From the NCBI GenBank assembly GCA_023456105.1, contig JAEYAO010000057.1, positions 1-41,833 on the forward strand: 41,833 bases of DNA, given 5' to 3'. Made by a program: the position numbers and the translations under genes. Below are positions 16,826 to 25,444 of this stretch, piece after piece (the first letter of the stretch is position 1; every line of letters starts with the position of its first letter). This DNA is from Pseudomonadota bacterium. GTDB taxonomy: Bacteria > Pseudomonadota > Alphaproteobacteria > Caulobacterales > Caulobacteraceae. The notes under the pieces are model-generated. The model saw only the letters and a program-made list of their open reading frames with translations, made no database searches and had not been told where the DNA came from.

Positions 16826-16845
16826 GGCGCGCGGACGCGCGCGCC
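16826..16845. other. GC-only inverted repeat upstream of cyoA
   Basis: GGCGCGCG and CGCGCGCC, separated by four bases, form a strong hairpin or a dyad in the region between the divergent MFS and cyoA genes. It lies about 90-130 bp before cyoA. It may be an operator or a structured 5' leader, but alternating GC in a GC-rich genome can also arise by chance. Confidence 0.3.
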
Positions 16846-16953
16846 GGGGTGGTGTATGTATGAAAGCGCCTGATGCGGCCAAACGTCCAGAAAAGAGATA
16901 GGGCAGATTGTCCAATGTCGTTGCTGCGAAGAACCCATTATGGCGCCGCCACC

Positions 16954-18138
16954 ATGCCGAACTCCTCCCTCGGAACCGCCCTGCGGCGCCTTAAGCCGCT
17001 GATCCTTCTGCCAGCGTTTGCGCTGCTGTCCGCGTGCAATGCGGTGGTGCTCGCGCCCTCGGGCGACGTGGCCGCTCAGCAGCGCGACCTCTTGGTCATA
17101 TCGACGTTGTTGATGCTGCTGATCATCATCCCTGTGATGGTGATGATCGTGTTCTTCGCCTGGAAGTACCGTCAGTCGAACAAGGACGCCGACTACCGCC
17201 CGGATTGGGACCACTCCACGCATCTGGAAGTGGCGATCTGGGGCGCGCCGCTGTTGATCATCATCGCCTTGGGCGCCCTGACCTGGGCCGGCACCCACCT
17301 GCTGGACCCCTATCGTCCGCTTGACCGGATCGAGCCGGGCCGCCCGACGCCTGAGGCGGTGCGCCCGCTGCAGGTCAATGTGGTGGCCTTGGATTGGAAG
17401 TGGCTGTTCATCTACCCGGAATACGGCATCGCCACCGTCAACGAACTGGCCGCGCCGGTGGATCGCCCGATCCAGTTCAGCATCACCTCGTCGACGGTGA
17501 TGAACTCGTTCTACGTTCCGGCGCTGGCGGGGCAGATCTACGCCATGCCGGGCATGCAGACGACGCTGCACGCGGTGATCAACCGCCCGGGCGAGTACAA
17601 GGGCCTCTCCGCCAACTACTCGGGCTCGGGCTTCTCGGGCATGCGTTTCGACTTCCACGGTCTGGAGCCCGCCGGCTTCGACAGCTGGGTGTCCCGCGTG
17701 CGCGCCAGCGGCGGCTCGCTTGACCGCGCCGGCTATCTGCAGCTGGAGCGACCCAGCGAGAACGCGCCCGTGATGCTGTTCGGCTCGGTGGAGCCGGGCC
17801 TGTTCAACGCCGTCGTCGGCATGTGCGTCGAGCCCGGCAAGATGTGCATGCACGAGATGATGGCGCTGGACGACAAGGGCGGCCTGGGCATCGAAAGCGC
17901 CCGCATGACCCTGCCGCTGACCTACGACAAGCATGGCCGGCGTGGCGCGGTGTTCGGCGACCAGCCCAGCTATCTGGCGTCGCTGTGCGATCCGGTCGAA
18001 GGCGTGGACGCCGAGGCCGGCGTGCAGCCGCGCGCACTGACGCTCGCCCAGACCGGGCCCCTGACCGGCGCGGGCCTGACCCCGCCTTCCGTTTCCCTGT
18101 TCCGCGCGACCGCTCCGGCGGGCGCGGGCCAATCCTGA
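16954..18138 (+). CDS. cyoA: Quinol oxidase subunit II CyoA (lipoprotein)
   Basis: A 394-residue subunit II of a haem-copper quinol oxidase. From this ATG the signal peptide ends at lipobox LSAC with the lipid cysteine at residue 28. Two membrane helices follow (about 45-68 and 90-112), then the cupredoxin domain. The CuA-ligand motif of cytochrome c oxidases (CxxxCxxxH) is replaced by SGSGFSGMRF, as in E. coli CyoA, so the electron donor is quinol. The protein is longer than E. coli CyoA (315) because of a proline/alanine-rich tail of about 70 residues. ATGs at 16915 and 16873 are in frame; they would give overlong n-regions. It opens cyoABCD-surf1-regBA. Confidence 0.93.
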   Translation: MPNSSLGTALRRLKPLILLPAFALLSACNAVVLAPSGDVAAQQRDLLVISTLLMLLIIIPVMVMIVFFAWKYRQSNKDADYRPDWDHSTHLEVAIWGAPLLIIIALGALTWAGTHLLDPYRPLDRIEPGRPTPEAVRPLQVNVVALDWKWLFIYPEYGIATVNELAAPVDRPIQFSITSSTVMNSFYVPALAGQIYAMPGMQTTLHAVINRPGEYKGLSANYSGSGFSGMRFDFHGLEPAGFDSWVSRVRASGGSLDRAGYLQLERPSENAPVMLFGSVEPGLFNAVVGMCVEPGKMCMHEMMALDDKGGLGIESARMTLPLTYDKHGRRGAVFGDQPSYLASLCDPVEGVDAEAGVQPRALTLAQTGPLTGAGLTPPSVSLFRATAPAGAGQS

Positions 18139-18156
18139 TCGGACCGACTGTCTCCA

Positions 18157-20154
18157 ATGTCCGCTGACACCATCGCGCAGTTCATCTTCGGCCGGCTCAG
18201 TCTCGAGTCGCTGCCGTTCCACGAGCCGATCATCGCCGCGACCTTTATCGTGGTGGTGCTGGGCGGCGTCGCCCTGCTCGGCGCCGTGACCTACTTCAAG
18301 CTGTGGGGCTATCTCTGGAAGGAGTGGTTCACTACGGTGGACCACAAGAAGATCGGGATCATGTACATGATCCTGGGTCTGATCATGTTCCTGCGTGGCT
18401 TCGCCGACGCCATCATGATGCGCCTGCAGCAGTCGATGGCGTTTGGCGGGTCCGAGGGCTACCTCAACGCGCACCACTACGATCAGGTGTTCACCGCCCA
18501 CGGCGTGATCATGATCTTCTTTGTGGCCATGCCCATGATCACCGGCCTGATGAACTACATCGTGCCGCTGCAGATCGGCGCGCGAGACGTGTCCTTTCCG
18601 TTCCTGAACAACTTCAGCTTCTGGATGACGGCGGGCGGCGCGATCATCGTGATGATGTCGCTGTTCGTGGGCGAGTTCGCGCGCACCGGGTGGCTAGCCT
18701 ATCCGCCGCTGTCCGGCATCGGCTACAGTCCCGATGTCGGGGTCGACTACTACATCTGGGCGCTGCAGGTCGCGGGCGTCGGCACCACCCTGTCGGGGAT
18801 CAACCTGATCGCGACCATCATCAAGATGCGCGCGCCGGGCATGAGCCTGATGAAGATGCCGATCTTCACCTGGACCTCGCTGTGCGCCAACGTGCTGATC
18901 GTCGCCGCCTTCCCGGTGCTGACCGCGGTGCTGGCCCTCCTGGGCGCCGACCGCTACATCGGCACCAACTTCTTCACGAACGATCTCGGCGGCAACCCGA
19001 TGATGTACGTGAACCTGATCTGGATCTGGGGCCACCCCGAGGTCTACATCCTGATCCTGCCGCTGTTCGGCGTCTTCTCGGAGGTCGCCTCGACCTTCTC
19101 GGGCAAGAAGCTGTTCGGCTACACCTCCATGGTCTACGCCACCGTGGTCATCACGGTGCTTTCCTACCTGGTGTGGCTGCACCACTTCTTCACCATGGGC
19201 TCGGGCGCCTCGGTGAACAGCTTCTTTGGCATCACCACCATGATCATCTCGATCCCGACGGGAGCGAAGATCTTCAACTGGCTATTCACCATGTATCGCG
19301 GCCGCATCCGCTTCGAGCTGCCGATGATGTGGCTGATCGCCTTTATGCTGACGTTCGTGATCGGCGGCATGACGGGCGTGCTGCTGGCCGTTCCGCCCGC
19401 CGACTTCGTCCTGCACAACTCGCTGTTCCTGATCGCCCACTTCCACAACGTCATCATCGGCGGCGTGCTGTTCGGGGTGTTCGCCGCGATCAACTACTGG
19501 TGGCCCAAGGCGTTCGGCTTCAAGCTCGACAAGAAGTGGGGCTTGGTCAGCTTCTGGTGCTGGGTGGTCGGCTTCTGGGTCGCCTTCGCCCCGCTCTACG
19601 TGCTGGGCTTGATGGGCGTGACCCGGCGGATGCGCGTGTTCGACGATCCGTCGCTGCAGATCTGGTTCGTGATCGCCGCCATTGGCGCCGCCATCATCGC
19701 GGTGGGCATCCTGGCCATGTTCATCCAGTTCGGCGTCAGCATCGTCAACCGCGACAAGCTGCGCGACTTCACGGGTGATCCGTGGGGCGGGCGGACGCTG
19801 GAGTGGTCGACGTCGTCGCCGCCGCCGGACTACAACTTCGCCTTCACCCCGGTCATTCATCAGGGCGACGCCTGGTGGGACATGAAGCACCGCGGCTACA
19901 AGGCCCCGGACGGCGGCTACCGCGACATCCACATGCCCAAGAACACGGGCGCCGGAGTGGTGCTGGCCGCCCTGTCGGTGGCCTGTGCGATCGGCCTGAT
20001 CTGGTACATGTGGTGGCTCGCCGCCCTGTCGTTCGTCGGCATCGTGGCCTACGCCATCTTCCACACCTTCAACTACAACCGCGACTTCCACATCCCCGCG
20101 TCGGAAGTCACCGAGACCGAGGCGCGCGCCCGCGCCCTGGCGGCTCAGGGCTGA
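18157..20154 (+). CDS. cyoB: Quinol oxidase subunit I CyoB
   Basis: A 665-residue subunit I, about 14-15 membrane helices, the same length as E. coli CyoB (663). Haem and copper ligands are visible: the low-spin haem histidine in FTAHGVIMIFF, the CuB His-Tyr crosslink motif WGHPEVYILILP, the CuB histidines in WLHHFFTMG, and the haem pair in LIAHFHNVIIGG. The D- and K-channel environments look conserved. It oxidises quinol at the membrane, reduces oxygen and pumps protons. Whether the high-spin haem is o or a cannot be read from the sequence. It begins 18 bp after cyoA. Confidence 0.97.
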   Translation: MSADTIAQFIFGRLSLESLPFHEPIIAATFIVVVLGGVALLGAVTYFKLWGYLWKEWFTTVDHKKIGIMYMILGLIMFLRGFADAIMMRLQQSMAFGGSEGYLNAHHYDQVFTAHGVIMIFFVAMPMITGLMNYIVPLQIGARDVSFPFLNNFSFWMTAGGAIIVMMSLFVGEFARTGWLAYPPLSGIGYSPDVGVDYYIWALQVAGVGTTLSGINLIATIIKMRAPGMSLMKMPIFTWTSLCANVLIVAAFPVLTAVLALLGADRYIGTNFFTNDLGGNPMMYVNLIWIWGHPEVYILILPLFGVFSEVASTFSGKKLFGYTSMVYATVVITVLSYLVWLHHFFTMGSGASVNSFFGITTMIISIPTGAKIFNWLFTMYRGRIRFELPMMWLIAFMLTFVIGGMTGVLLAVPPADFVLHNSLFLIAHFHNVIIGGVLFGVFAAINYWWPKAFGFKLDKKWGLVSFWCWVVGFWVAFAPLYVLGLMGVTRRMRVFDDPSLQIWFVIAAIGAAIIAVGILAMFIQFGVSIVNRDKLRDFTGDPWGGRTLEWSTSSPPPDYNFAFTPVIHQGDAWWDMKHRGYKAPDGGYRDIHMPKNTGAGVVLAALSVACAIGLIWYMWWLAALSFVGIVAYAIFHTFNYNRDFHIPASEVTETEARARALAAQG

Positions 20155-20169
20155 GGGAGGGCTGATCCG

Positions 20170-20820
20170 ATGAGCGCCAATGTCGCAACGGCCGACGCCC
20201 CCATGGGCGTCGATGACGCCGAAGAGCCGGTCTTCTACCTGAAGGAGGAGCCGCATCACGCCGAGGGGTCCAGCACCATGCTGGGCTTCTGGATGTATCT
20301 GATGAGCGACTGCCTCATCTTCGCGATGCTGTTCGCGGTGTATGGGGTGATCGGGGGCAACTACGCCGCCGGCCCGGGACCGCAGGACCTGTTCGACCTG
20401 AACCTGGTGGCGATCAACACCGCCATGCTGCTGTTCTCGTCGATCACCTACGGCTTCGCCATGCTGGCCATGGACCGCAAGGCCAAGGGCCAGACGCTGA
20501 TGTGGCTGGCGATCACCGGCCTGTTCGGCGCGGCCTTCCTGGGCATCGAACTGTACGAGTTCGCCCACCTGATCCACGAGGGCGCCACGCCCCAGCGGTC
20601 CGGCTTCCTGTCGGCCTTCTTTATCCTGGTCGGCACCCACGGCCTGCACGTCACATTCGGCATCATCTGGCTGATCGTGCTGATGGTGCAGGTGTCGATG
20701 AAGGGCCTGATCGAGGCCAACCAGCGGCGCCTGATGTGCCTGTCGCTGTTCTGGCACTTCCTGGACGTGATCTGGATCGGCGTCTTCACCTTTGTCTATC
20801 TGATGGGAATGCTGCGATGA
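20170..20820 (+). CDS. cyoC: Quinol oxidase subunit III CyoC
   Basis: A 216-residue subunit III with five membrane helices, matching E. coli CyoC (204). Family segments are LGFWMYLMSDCLIFAMLF near residue 38, GIELYEFAHLI near 120, and FILVGTHGLHVTFGIIWLIV, then LFWHFLDVIWIGVFTFVYLMG at the C-terminus. It supports stability and the proton path of subunit I. The stop overlaps the cyoD start as ATGA. Confidence 0.95.
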   Translation: MSANVATADAPMGVDDAEEPVFYLKEEPHHAEGSSTMLGFWMYLMSDCLIFAMLFAVYGVIGGNYAAGPGPQDLFDLNLVAINTAMLLFSSITYGFAMLAMDRKAKGQTLMWLAITGLFGAAFLGIELYEFAHLIHEGATPQRSGFLSAFFILVGTHGLHVTFGIIWLIVLMVQVSMKGLIEANQRRLMCLSLFWHFLDVIWIGVFTFVYLMGMLR

Positions 20821-21239
20821 GCGCGCATCCGCCGATCACCGGCGACGACCGCAAGGACGACCACAGCGCCGACTCGCACGACGCCGATCACCTGGGTCAC
20901 GAGGGCCACAACCACGGCTCCATGAAGGGCTATCTGATCGGCTTCGGCCTATCGGTGGTGCTGACGGCCATCCCGTTCTGGCTGGTGATGACCGGCGCCC
21001 TGCCGTTCCAGGCGACCGGCCTGATCATCGTCGCCTTGGCGGCGGTGCAGATGGTGGTCCACGTGATCTTCTTCCTGCACACGAACTCCAAGTCGGAAGG
21101 CGGCTGGGTCATGCTGGCGGTGATCTTCACCCTGATCATCGTGGTGATCTCGCTCGTGGGCACCCTTTGGGTCATGTACCACCTCGACACCAACATGATG
21201 CCGGGCCACGTCGAGGCCGCCATGAGCGCGGCCCCCTGA
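20817..21239 (+). CDS. cyoD: Quinol oxidase subunit IV CyoD
   Basis: A 140-residue subunit with three membrane helices and the FFLHTNSKSEGGWVMLAVIFT core that defines CyoD. It is about 30 residues longer than E. coli CyoD because of a histidine- and aspartate-rich N-terminus (several HxxDH / GHEGHNHG repeats within the first 35 residues), predicted to face the cytoplasm. This could bind a metal such as copper, but that is a guess. The subunit assists assembly of the CuB/haem centre in E. coli. Confidence 0.93.
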   Translation: MSAHPPITGDDRKDDHSADSHDADHLGHEGHNHGSMKGYLIGFGLSVVLTAIPFWLVMTGALPFQATGLIIVALAAVQMVVHVIFFLHTNSKSEGGWVMLAVIFTLIIVVISLVGTLWVMYHLDTNMMPGHVEAAMSAAP

Positions 21240-22012
21240 ACCCGGTCGACCCGTCCGAGCCTGCGTCCGACCGGCGAAAGCCGCGCCGGGCGCTCGGCTC
21301 AGTGGTGCTGCTGGCGGTTCTCGCGCTGGCCGCCGCGGGTTTTGTCGCTCTCGGCGTCTGGCAGCTCGAGCGGCGGGTCTGGAAGCTGGACCTGATCGCC
21401 CAGGTGGATGCGCGCGTGCATGCGCCCGCCGTCGCGCCGCCTGGACCTTCGGAGTGGCCGGCGGTGTCGGCCGAGCGCGATCAGTATCGGCGGGTCCAGC
21501 TGCGCGGCGTGTTTCTGCACGACCGCGAGACCCTGACCCAGGCCGCGACGGCCCTGGGCGCCGGCTACTGGGTGATGACGCCGCTGCGGACGGATCAAGG
21601 GTTCACCGTCCTGATCAACCGGGGCTTTGTTCCGCCTGAGCGTCGCGACCCCGCCATGCGCGCCGGCGCCGGCGCCGGCGGCGAGCAGACGGTGACGGGA
21701 CTCCTGCGCGTCACCGAGCCCAGGGGCGGCTTCCTGCGCGCCAACGATCCCGCCAGCAACCGCTGGCGCTCGCGCGATGTGGAGGCCATCGCCCGTGCGC
21801 ACGGTCTCGCCGACGTTGCTCCGTACTTCATCGACGCGGATGCGGCGTCTGATCCGGGCGCCTGGCCGCGCGGAGGGCTGACGGTGATCCGCTTTCCCAA
21901 CAGCCACCTGGTCTACGCCCTGACCTGGTTCGGGATGGCGTTGCTGTCGCTGGCCGGCATGGGCCTGGTGCTGCGCGAGCGCAGACGCGGAAAAGGCTCC
22001 GACGCGACGTGA
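21236..22012 (+). CDS. surf1: SURF1-family oxidase assembly protein
   Basis: A 258-residue protein with two membrane helices, one at each end. The N-terminal helix ends in GVWQLERRVWKLDLI, the SURF1 hallmark GxWQxxRxxWK; the mid-protein VLINRGFVP motif and the C-terminal NSHLVYALTWFGMALL are also typical. SURF1 delivers or protects haem a during oxidase assembly. In Paracoccus denitrificans a Surf1 paralogue serves the ba3 quinol oxidase, so its place behind cyoD is meaningful. No ATG is available in a sensible place: CTG at 21236 overlaps the cyoD stop as CTGA and gives a good N-terminus, while GTG at 21302/21305 would start within the helix. Confidence 0.9.
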   Translation: MNPVDPSEPASDRRKPRRALGSVVLLAVLALAAAGFVALGVWQLERRVWKLDLIAQVDARVHAPAVAPPGPSEWPAVSAERDQYRRVQLRGVFLHDRETLTQAATALGAGYWVMTPLRTDQGFTVLINRGFVPPERRDPAMRAGAGAGGEQTVTGLLRVTEPRGGFLRANDPASNRWRSRDVEAIARAHGLADVAPYFIDADAASDPGAWPRGGLTVIRFPNSHLVYALTWFGMALLSLAGMGLVLRERRRGKGSDAT

Positions 22013-23334
22013 CCCGGCCCGCCGCGCTTGGCGCGCTGCGCCGCTGGCCGCCGCTGAGCGCCGACGCCGCCTCGGCCGCGGGCGGACGCAACATGCAGCT
22101 GTTGATCCAGCTGCGCTGGCTGGCGGTGGCGGGCCAGGTGCTGGCCATCTATGCGGTCGAGTGGGTGCTGGAGGTGCGCCTGCCGCTTCTGCTGATGCTG
22201 GCGGCCCCGGCGGCCCTGATCGGGGTCAATCTGCTCAGCATGGCCCGCATCCGCATCAGCGCCAACGTATCGGGCATCGAGCTGTTCGTCGCCCTGATGG
22301 CCGATGTCGCGGCCCTGACCTGGCTGCTTTACCTCAGCGGCGGCGCGACCAATCCCTTCATGTCGCTGTTCCTGTTGCAGGTGGTGCTGGGCGCGGTCCT
22401 GCTGGGGCCGATCCTGACCTGGGCGCTGGTGGCCGTGACCAGCCTGTGCGCGCTGATGCTCAGCATGACCTACCGGCCCATGCTCCTGCCGCCGGGGCTG
22501 CTGGGTCACGACTTCGAACTCTACATCAAGGGCGGACTGGTCTGCTTCGGGCTGATTGCGGTGCTGCTGGTGATGTTCGTCACGCGCATCAGCGGAAATC
22601 TGCGCGCCCGGGACGCCTATCTGGCCGAGATGCGCCAGCGTGCGGCGGAAGAGGATCACATCGTGCGCATGGGCCTGCTCGCGTCCGGCGCCGCGCACGA
22701 ACTGGGAACGCCCCTGGCCTCGCTATCGGTCATCCTGTCCGACTGGCGGCGCACGCCCGCCATCAACCGTGATCCGGAACTGATCGAGGATCTGGCCGGC
22801 ATGCAGGCCGAGGTCGAGCGCTGCAAGAAGATCGTCACCGGCATCCTGCTCTCGGCCGGAGAGGCGAGGGGCGAAGCGCCGGCGGTCACCACCCTGCATG
22901 CCCTTGTGGGGGACATGGTCGCAACCTGGCGCCCGGCGCAGGGCATCGATCTGCAATACCAGCAGCGGCTGGGCGAGGACCGGCCCGCCGTCTCGGACAC
23001 CGCCTTGCAGCAGGTCCTGGTCAACGTCCTCGACAATGCGGTGGAAGCGGGCGCAAAACGGATCGACGTCCTGGCCGAGACTGCGGAGGAGGTCCTGATC
23101 ATCACCGTGACCGACGACGGCTCCGGCTTCAGTCCCGGAATCCTGGCCCGTTTGGGCCAGCCCTACCAGTCGACCAAGACCCGGCACGGCGCGGGCCTGG
23201 GTCTGTTTCTCCTGGTCAATGTGCTGCGCAAGCTGGGCGGTGAGGCGACGGCGCGCAATCGGCCGGAGGGCGGCGCGGCCGTGACGCTGCGTCTGCCGTT
23301 GGCCGCCTTGGTCCTGCCGGGCAAGCCCGCATGA
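22009..23334 (+). CDS. regB: Redox-sensing histidine kinase RegB/PrrB/ActS
   Basis: A 441-residue sensor kinase with about six N-terminal membrane helices. The quinone-binding heptapeptide GGxxNPF is present (GGATNPF, 111-117). The H box is GAAHELGTPLAS with phospho-acceptor His230. The conserved redox cysteine of RegB is Cys272 in EVERCKK. The N box (LVNVLDNAVEAG), G1 (VTDDGSGF) and G2 (GAGLGLFL) complete the ATPase domain. The start is GTG overlapping the surf1 stop. RegB proteins lower or raise autophosphorylation with quinone and thiol redox state, so placement in an oxidase operon suggests feedback from electron flow to oxidase expression. Confidence 0.95.
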   Translation: MTRPAALGALRRWPPLSADAASAAGGRNMQLLIQLRWLAVAGQVLAIYAVEWVLEVRLPLLLMLAAPAALIGVNLLSMARIRISANVSGIELFVALMADVAALTWLLYLSGGATNPFMSLFLLQVVLGAVLLGPILTWALVAVTSLCALMLSMTYRPMLLPPGLLGHDFELYIKGGLVCFGLIAVLLVMFVTRISGNLRARDAYLAEMRQRAAEEDHIVRMGLLASGAAHELGTPLASLSVILSDWRRTPAINRDPELIEDLAGMQAEVERCKKIVTGILLSAGEARGEAPAVTTLHALVGDMVATWRPAQGIDLQYQQRLGEDRPAVSDTALQQVLVNVLDNAVEAGAKRIDVLAETAEEVLIITVTDDGSGFSPGILARLGQPYQSTKTRHGAGLGLFLLVNVLRKLGGEATARNRPEGGAAVTLRLPLAALVLPGKPA

Positions 23335-23867
23335 GCGAGGCCGAACGCCTGCTGGTTCTGGTCGAAGACGATGAGGTCTTCGCCAAGACGCTGAAGCGCT
23401 CTCTGGAGCGGCGCGGCTACCGTGTGCTGACGGCCCGCAGCCACGACGAGCTGGTCGAGGTGCTGAAGACCGCGACCCCGACCTATGCGGTGGTGGACCT
23501 GAAGCTGGGCGGCGCGTCGGGCCTGTCGTGCATCCAGACCCTGCACGCGCACGACGAGGCGACGGTGATCGTGGTCCTGACCGGCTTCGCCAGCATCGCC
23601 ACGGCGGTGGAGGCGATCAAGCTGGGCGCCTCGCACTATCTGGCCAAGCCCGCCTCCACCGACGACATCGAGGCCGCCTTTGGCCGCTCGGAGGGCGCCA
23701 CCGACACGCCGGTGGGCGCCCGGCCCACCTCCATCAAGACGCTGGAGTGGGAGCGCATCCACGAGACCCTGGCGGACACCGGCTTCAACATCTCCGAGAC
23801 CGCGCGGCGCCTCGGCATGCACCGGCGCACCCTGGCCCGAAAGCTGGCCAAGCGGCAGGTGGTGTGA
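23331..23867 (+). CDS. regA: Response regulator RegA/PrrA/ActR
   Basis: A 178-residue response regulator. The receiver domain (about 5-120) has the acidic pocket Glu12-Asp13-Asp14, phospho-acceptor Asp56 in VVDLKLG, Thr84 in VVLTGFAS and Lys106 in YLAKPAS. A short proline-containing linker leads to a Fis-type helix-turn-helix whose segment NISETARRLGMHRRTLARKL is almost identical across alphaproteobacterial RegA proteins, implying a conserved DNA site. The ATG overlaps the regB stop. Expected targets are oxidases and other redox genes, possibly including this operon and the caa3 operon downstream. Confidence 0.96.
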   Translation: MSEAERLLVLVEDDEVFAKTLKRSLERRGYRVLTARSHDELVEVLKTATPTYAVVDLKLGGASGLSCIQTLHAHDEATVIVVLTGFASIATAVEAIKLGASHYLAKPASTDDIEAAFGRSEGATDTPVGARPTSIKTLEWERIHETLADTGFNISETARRLGMHRRTLARKLAKRQVV

Positions 23868-23975
23868 CATCGATCGCGCGACCCTGAGCCGCACGGTGAA
23901 GGTTGGGCTCAACCGCTTCGGGTCTGGCGCGTTGACGACGGAAGGCGCCGTCTCGGGCGCAAGGCAGGGGATCGT

Positions 23976-24707
23976 ATGAACGCCGACGTCATCTGGACGC
24001 CCTATTGCGGCCAAGCGCCCGATCCGTCGGTTCTGGCGCGCAACTGGAACCTGGATCCCTGGCTGCTTGCGGCGCTGGCGGCGAGCTTTGTCGCCTTGTG
24101 GACGTGGCGAAAGGGCCCTCTTGAACGTCGCGCGGCCGTTCTGGCGTTGGCGGTTCTCGCCATCGGCTTTGTTTCGCCCCTGTGCGCGCTCAGTTCGGCG
24201 CTGTTCTCGGCGCGGACCGTGCACCACGTGCTGCTGATCGCCGTGGCGGCGCCGCTGATCGCCCTGGCCCTTCCCAAGGCCCGCACCGGGTCGCTGGCGG
24301 CGGCGACGGCGGTGCAGGCGGCGGTGTTCTGGGCCTGGCATGCGCCCCAGGCCTATGAGGCCGCCCTGTCCAGCGACGGCGTCTACTGGCTGATGCAGCT
24401 CAGCATCATCGGCTCGGGCGTGTGGTTCTGGGCCGCGGCGCGGGCGGCGAGCGCGCCGGCGGCGGTGATCGCGCTCCTGGCCGCCATGCTGCTGATGGGG
24501 CTTCTGGGCGCGCTGCTGACGTTCGCGGGCGCGCCGATCTATGCGCCGCATTTCGGCGCCACGATGCTCTACGGCCTGACGCCACTGGAGGATCAGCAGA
24601 ACGCCGGCCTGATCATGTGGGCGCCGGCGGCGGCGCTGTATTTGTTCGCCGCGCTGTGGCGTCTCGGGCGCATGCTGAGCCCGCCTGCCGAGGGCGCCGC
24701 CGCATGA
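23976..24707 (+). CDS. ctaG: Cytochrome c oxidase assembly factor, caa3_CtaG type
   Basis: A 243-residue membrane protein with about six helices, of the caa3-type CtaG family found beside caa3 oxidases. Features include the N-terminal WNLDPWLLAALAAS, the SARTVHHVLLIAVAAPLIALALP stretch with a conserved histidine pair, VFWAWHAPQAYEAAL, and LEDQQNAGLIMWAPAA near the C-terminus. It probably helps deliver copper or assemble the caa3 oxidase encoded from 26159. It differs from the Cox11 family that is also named CtaG. It starts 108 bp after regA, where a TTGACG hexamer (23932) may be part of a separate promoter. Confidence 0.88.
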   Translation: MNADVIWTPYCGQAPDPSVLARNWNLDPWLLAALAASFVALWTWRKGPLERRAAVLALAVLAIGFVSPLCALSSALFSARTVHHVLLIAVAAPLIALALPKARTGSLAAATAVQAAVFWAWHAPQAYEAALSSDGVYWLMQLSIIGSGVWFWAAARAASAPAAVIALLAAMLLMGLLGALLTFAGAPIYAPHFGATMLYGLTPLEDQQNAGLIMWAPAAALYLFAALWRLGRMLSPPAEGAAA

Positions 24708-25444
24708 TCGAGAAGCTATTTCGCCAGCTGCTGGAATGGGCGGCGGGCCACCATGACGAGGGGCGTTATTCCCCCATCGGCATCTGGTTCCACTGGACCA
24801 TGGCCGCCATGGTCTTCTTTCAGCTGGGCTGGGGCCTGTGGATGGCGCGGGTGCGCGAGGGCGTGGGCGGCGGCATGGTCGCGGCCTATGACGTGCACTT
24901 CGCCGTCGGCGTCCTGATGCTGATCCTGGTGATCGGCCGTCTGTCCTGGCGGCTGTTGGCGCCCAACCTGATCAACGACGCGGACAAGCCGGGGTGGGAG
25001 AGCATGGCGGCGCATGTCACCCATTATGTCTTCTACACCTGCTTGTTCGGCCTTCCGCTCAGCGGCTGGGCGATGATCTCGGCGACGGCGCGGGATCAGG
25101 AACTGACGGCGGGCGGCTTCATCCCCTGGCCCCTGCTGCCATTCCAGAACCTGTCCAACACCCAGTTGTGGGCCGTAGAGGCCGCGGCAGAGTGGATGCA
25201 CTGGGGGCTGATCATCACCTTGCTTCTGATGATCCCGATTCATGCGGGCGCCGCCCTGAAGCACCATCTGATCGATAGGGACGACGTGTTTCACGCGATG
25301 CTGCCGGTCGTGCCGCAGCTTCGACCCCGGCGGACGCGCTGGCAGCGGCGCTACCGCGCGCTGGAGAAGCGGGTTTCCGCGACAGCCAAACGGCTATGGC
25401 GGTTGTTTCTTCGTCCGAAAGCCTCTGCACCGCCGCCTGCATGA
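24704..25444 (+). CDS. Cytochrome b561 family protein
   Basis: A 246-residue dihaem membrane cytochrome b with four predicted helices. Likely haem histidines sit in GIWFHWTMAAM, YDVHFAVGVLML, and the WMHWGLIITLLL-IPIHAGAALKHHLIDRDDVF block, the C-terminal signature of bacterial CybB-type cytochrome b561. It would shuttle electrons with the quinone pool. E. coli CybB is 176 residues; the extra length is partly a basic C-terminal tail (about 50 residues, rich in Arg). The ATG overlaps the ctaG stop as ATGA. The last 230 bp are overlapped in antisense by the dihaem cytochrome c gene. Confidence 0.9.
   Translation: MIEKLFRQLLEWAAGHHDEGRYSPIGIWFHWTMAAMVFFQLGWGLWMARVREGVGGGMVAAYDVHFAVGVLMLILVIGRLSWRLLAPNLINDADKPGWESMAAHVTHYVFYTCLFGLPLSGWAMISATARDQELTAGGFIPWPLLPFQNLSNTQLWAVEAAAEWMHWGLIITLLLMIPIHAGAALKHHLIDRDDVFHAMLPVVPQLRPRRTRWQRRYRALEKRVSATAKRLWRLFLRPKASAPPPA

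Noticed and set aside
18694..20757. Long antisense frames over cyoB and cyoC, and over coxA (27461-29479)
   Set aside because: They are shadows with His/Asp/Gln-rich composition and no ribosome site; the opposite strand has unmistakable oxidase subunits.
23901..23914. A small dyad GGTTG/CAACC between regA and ctaG as terminator or operator
   Set aside because: Five-bp arms, no T tract and no known matching site; too weak to annotate.
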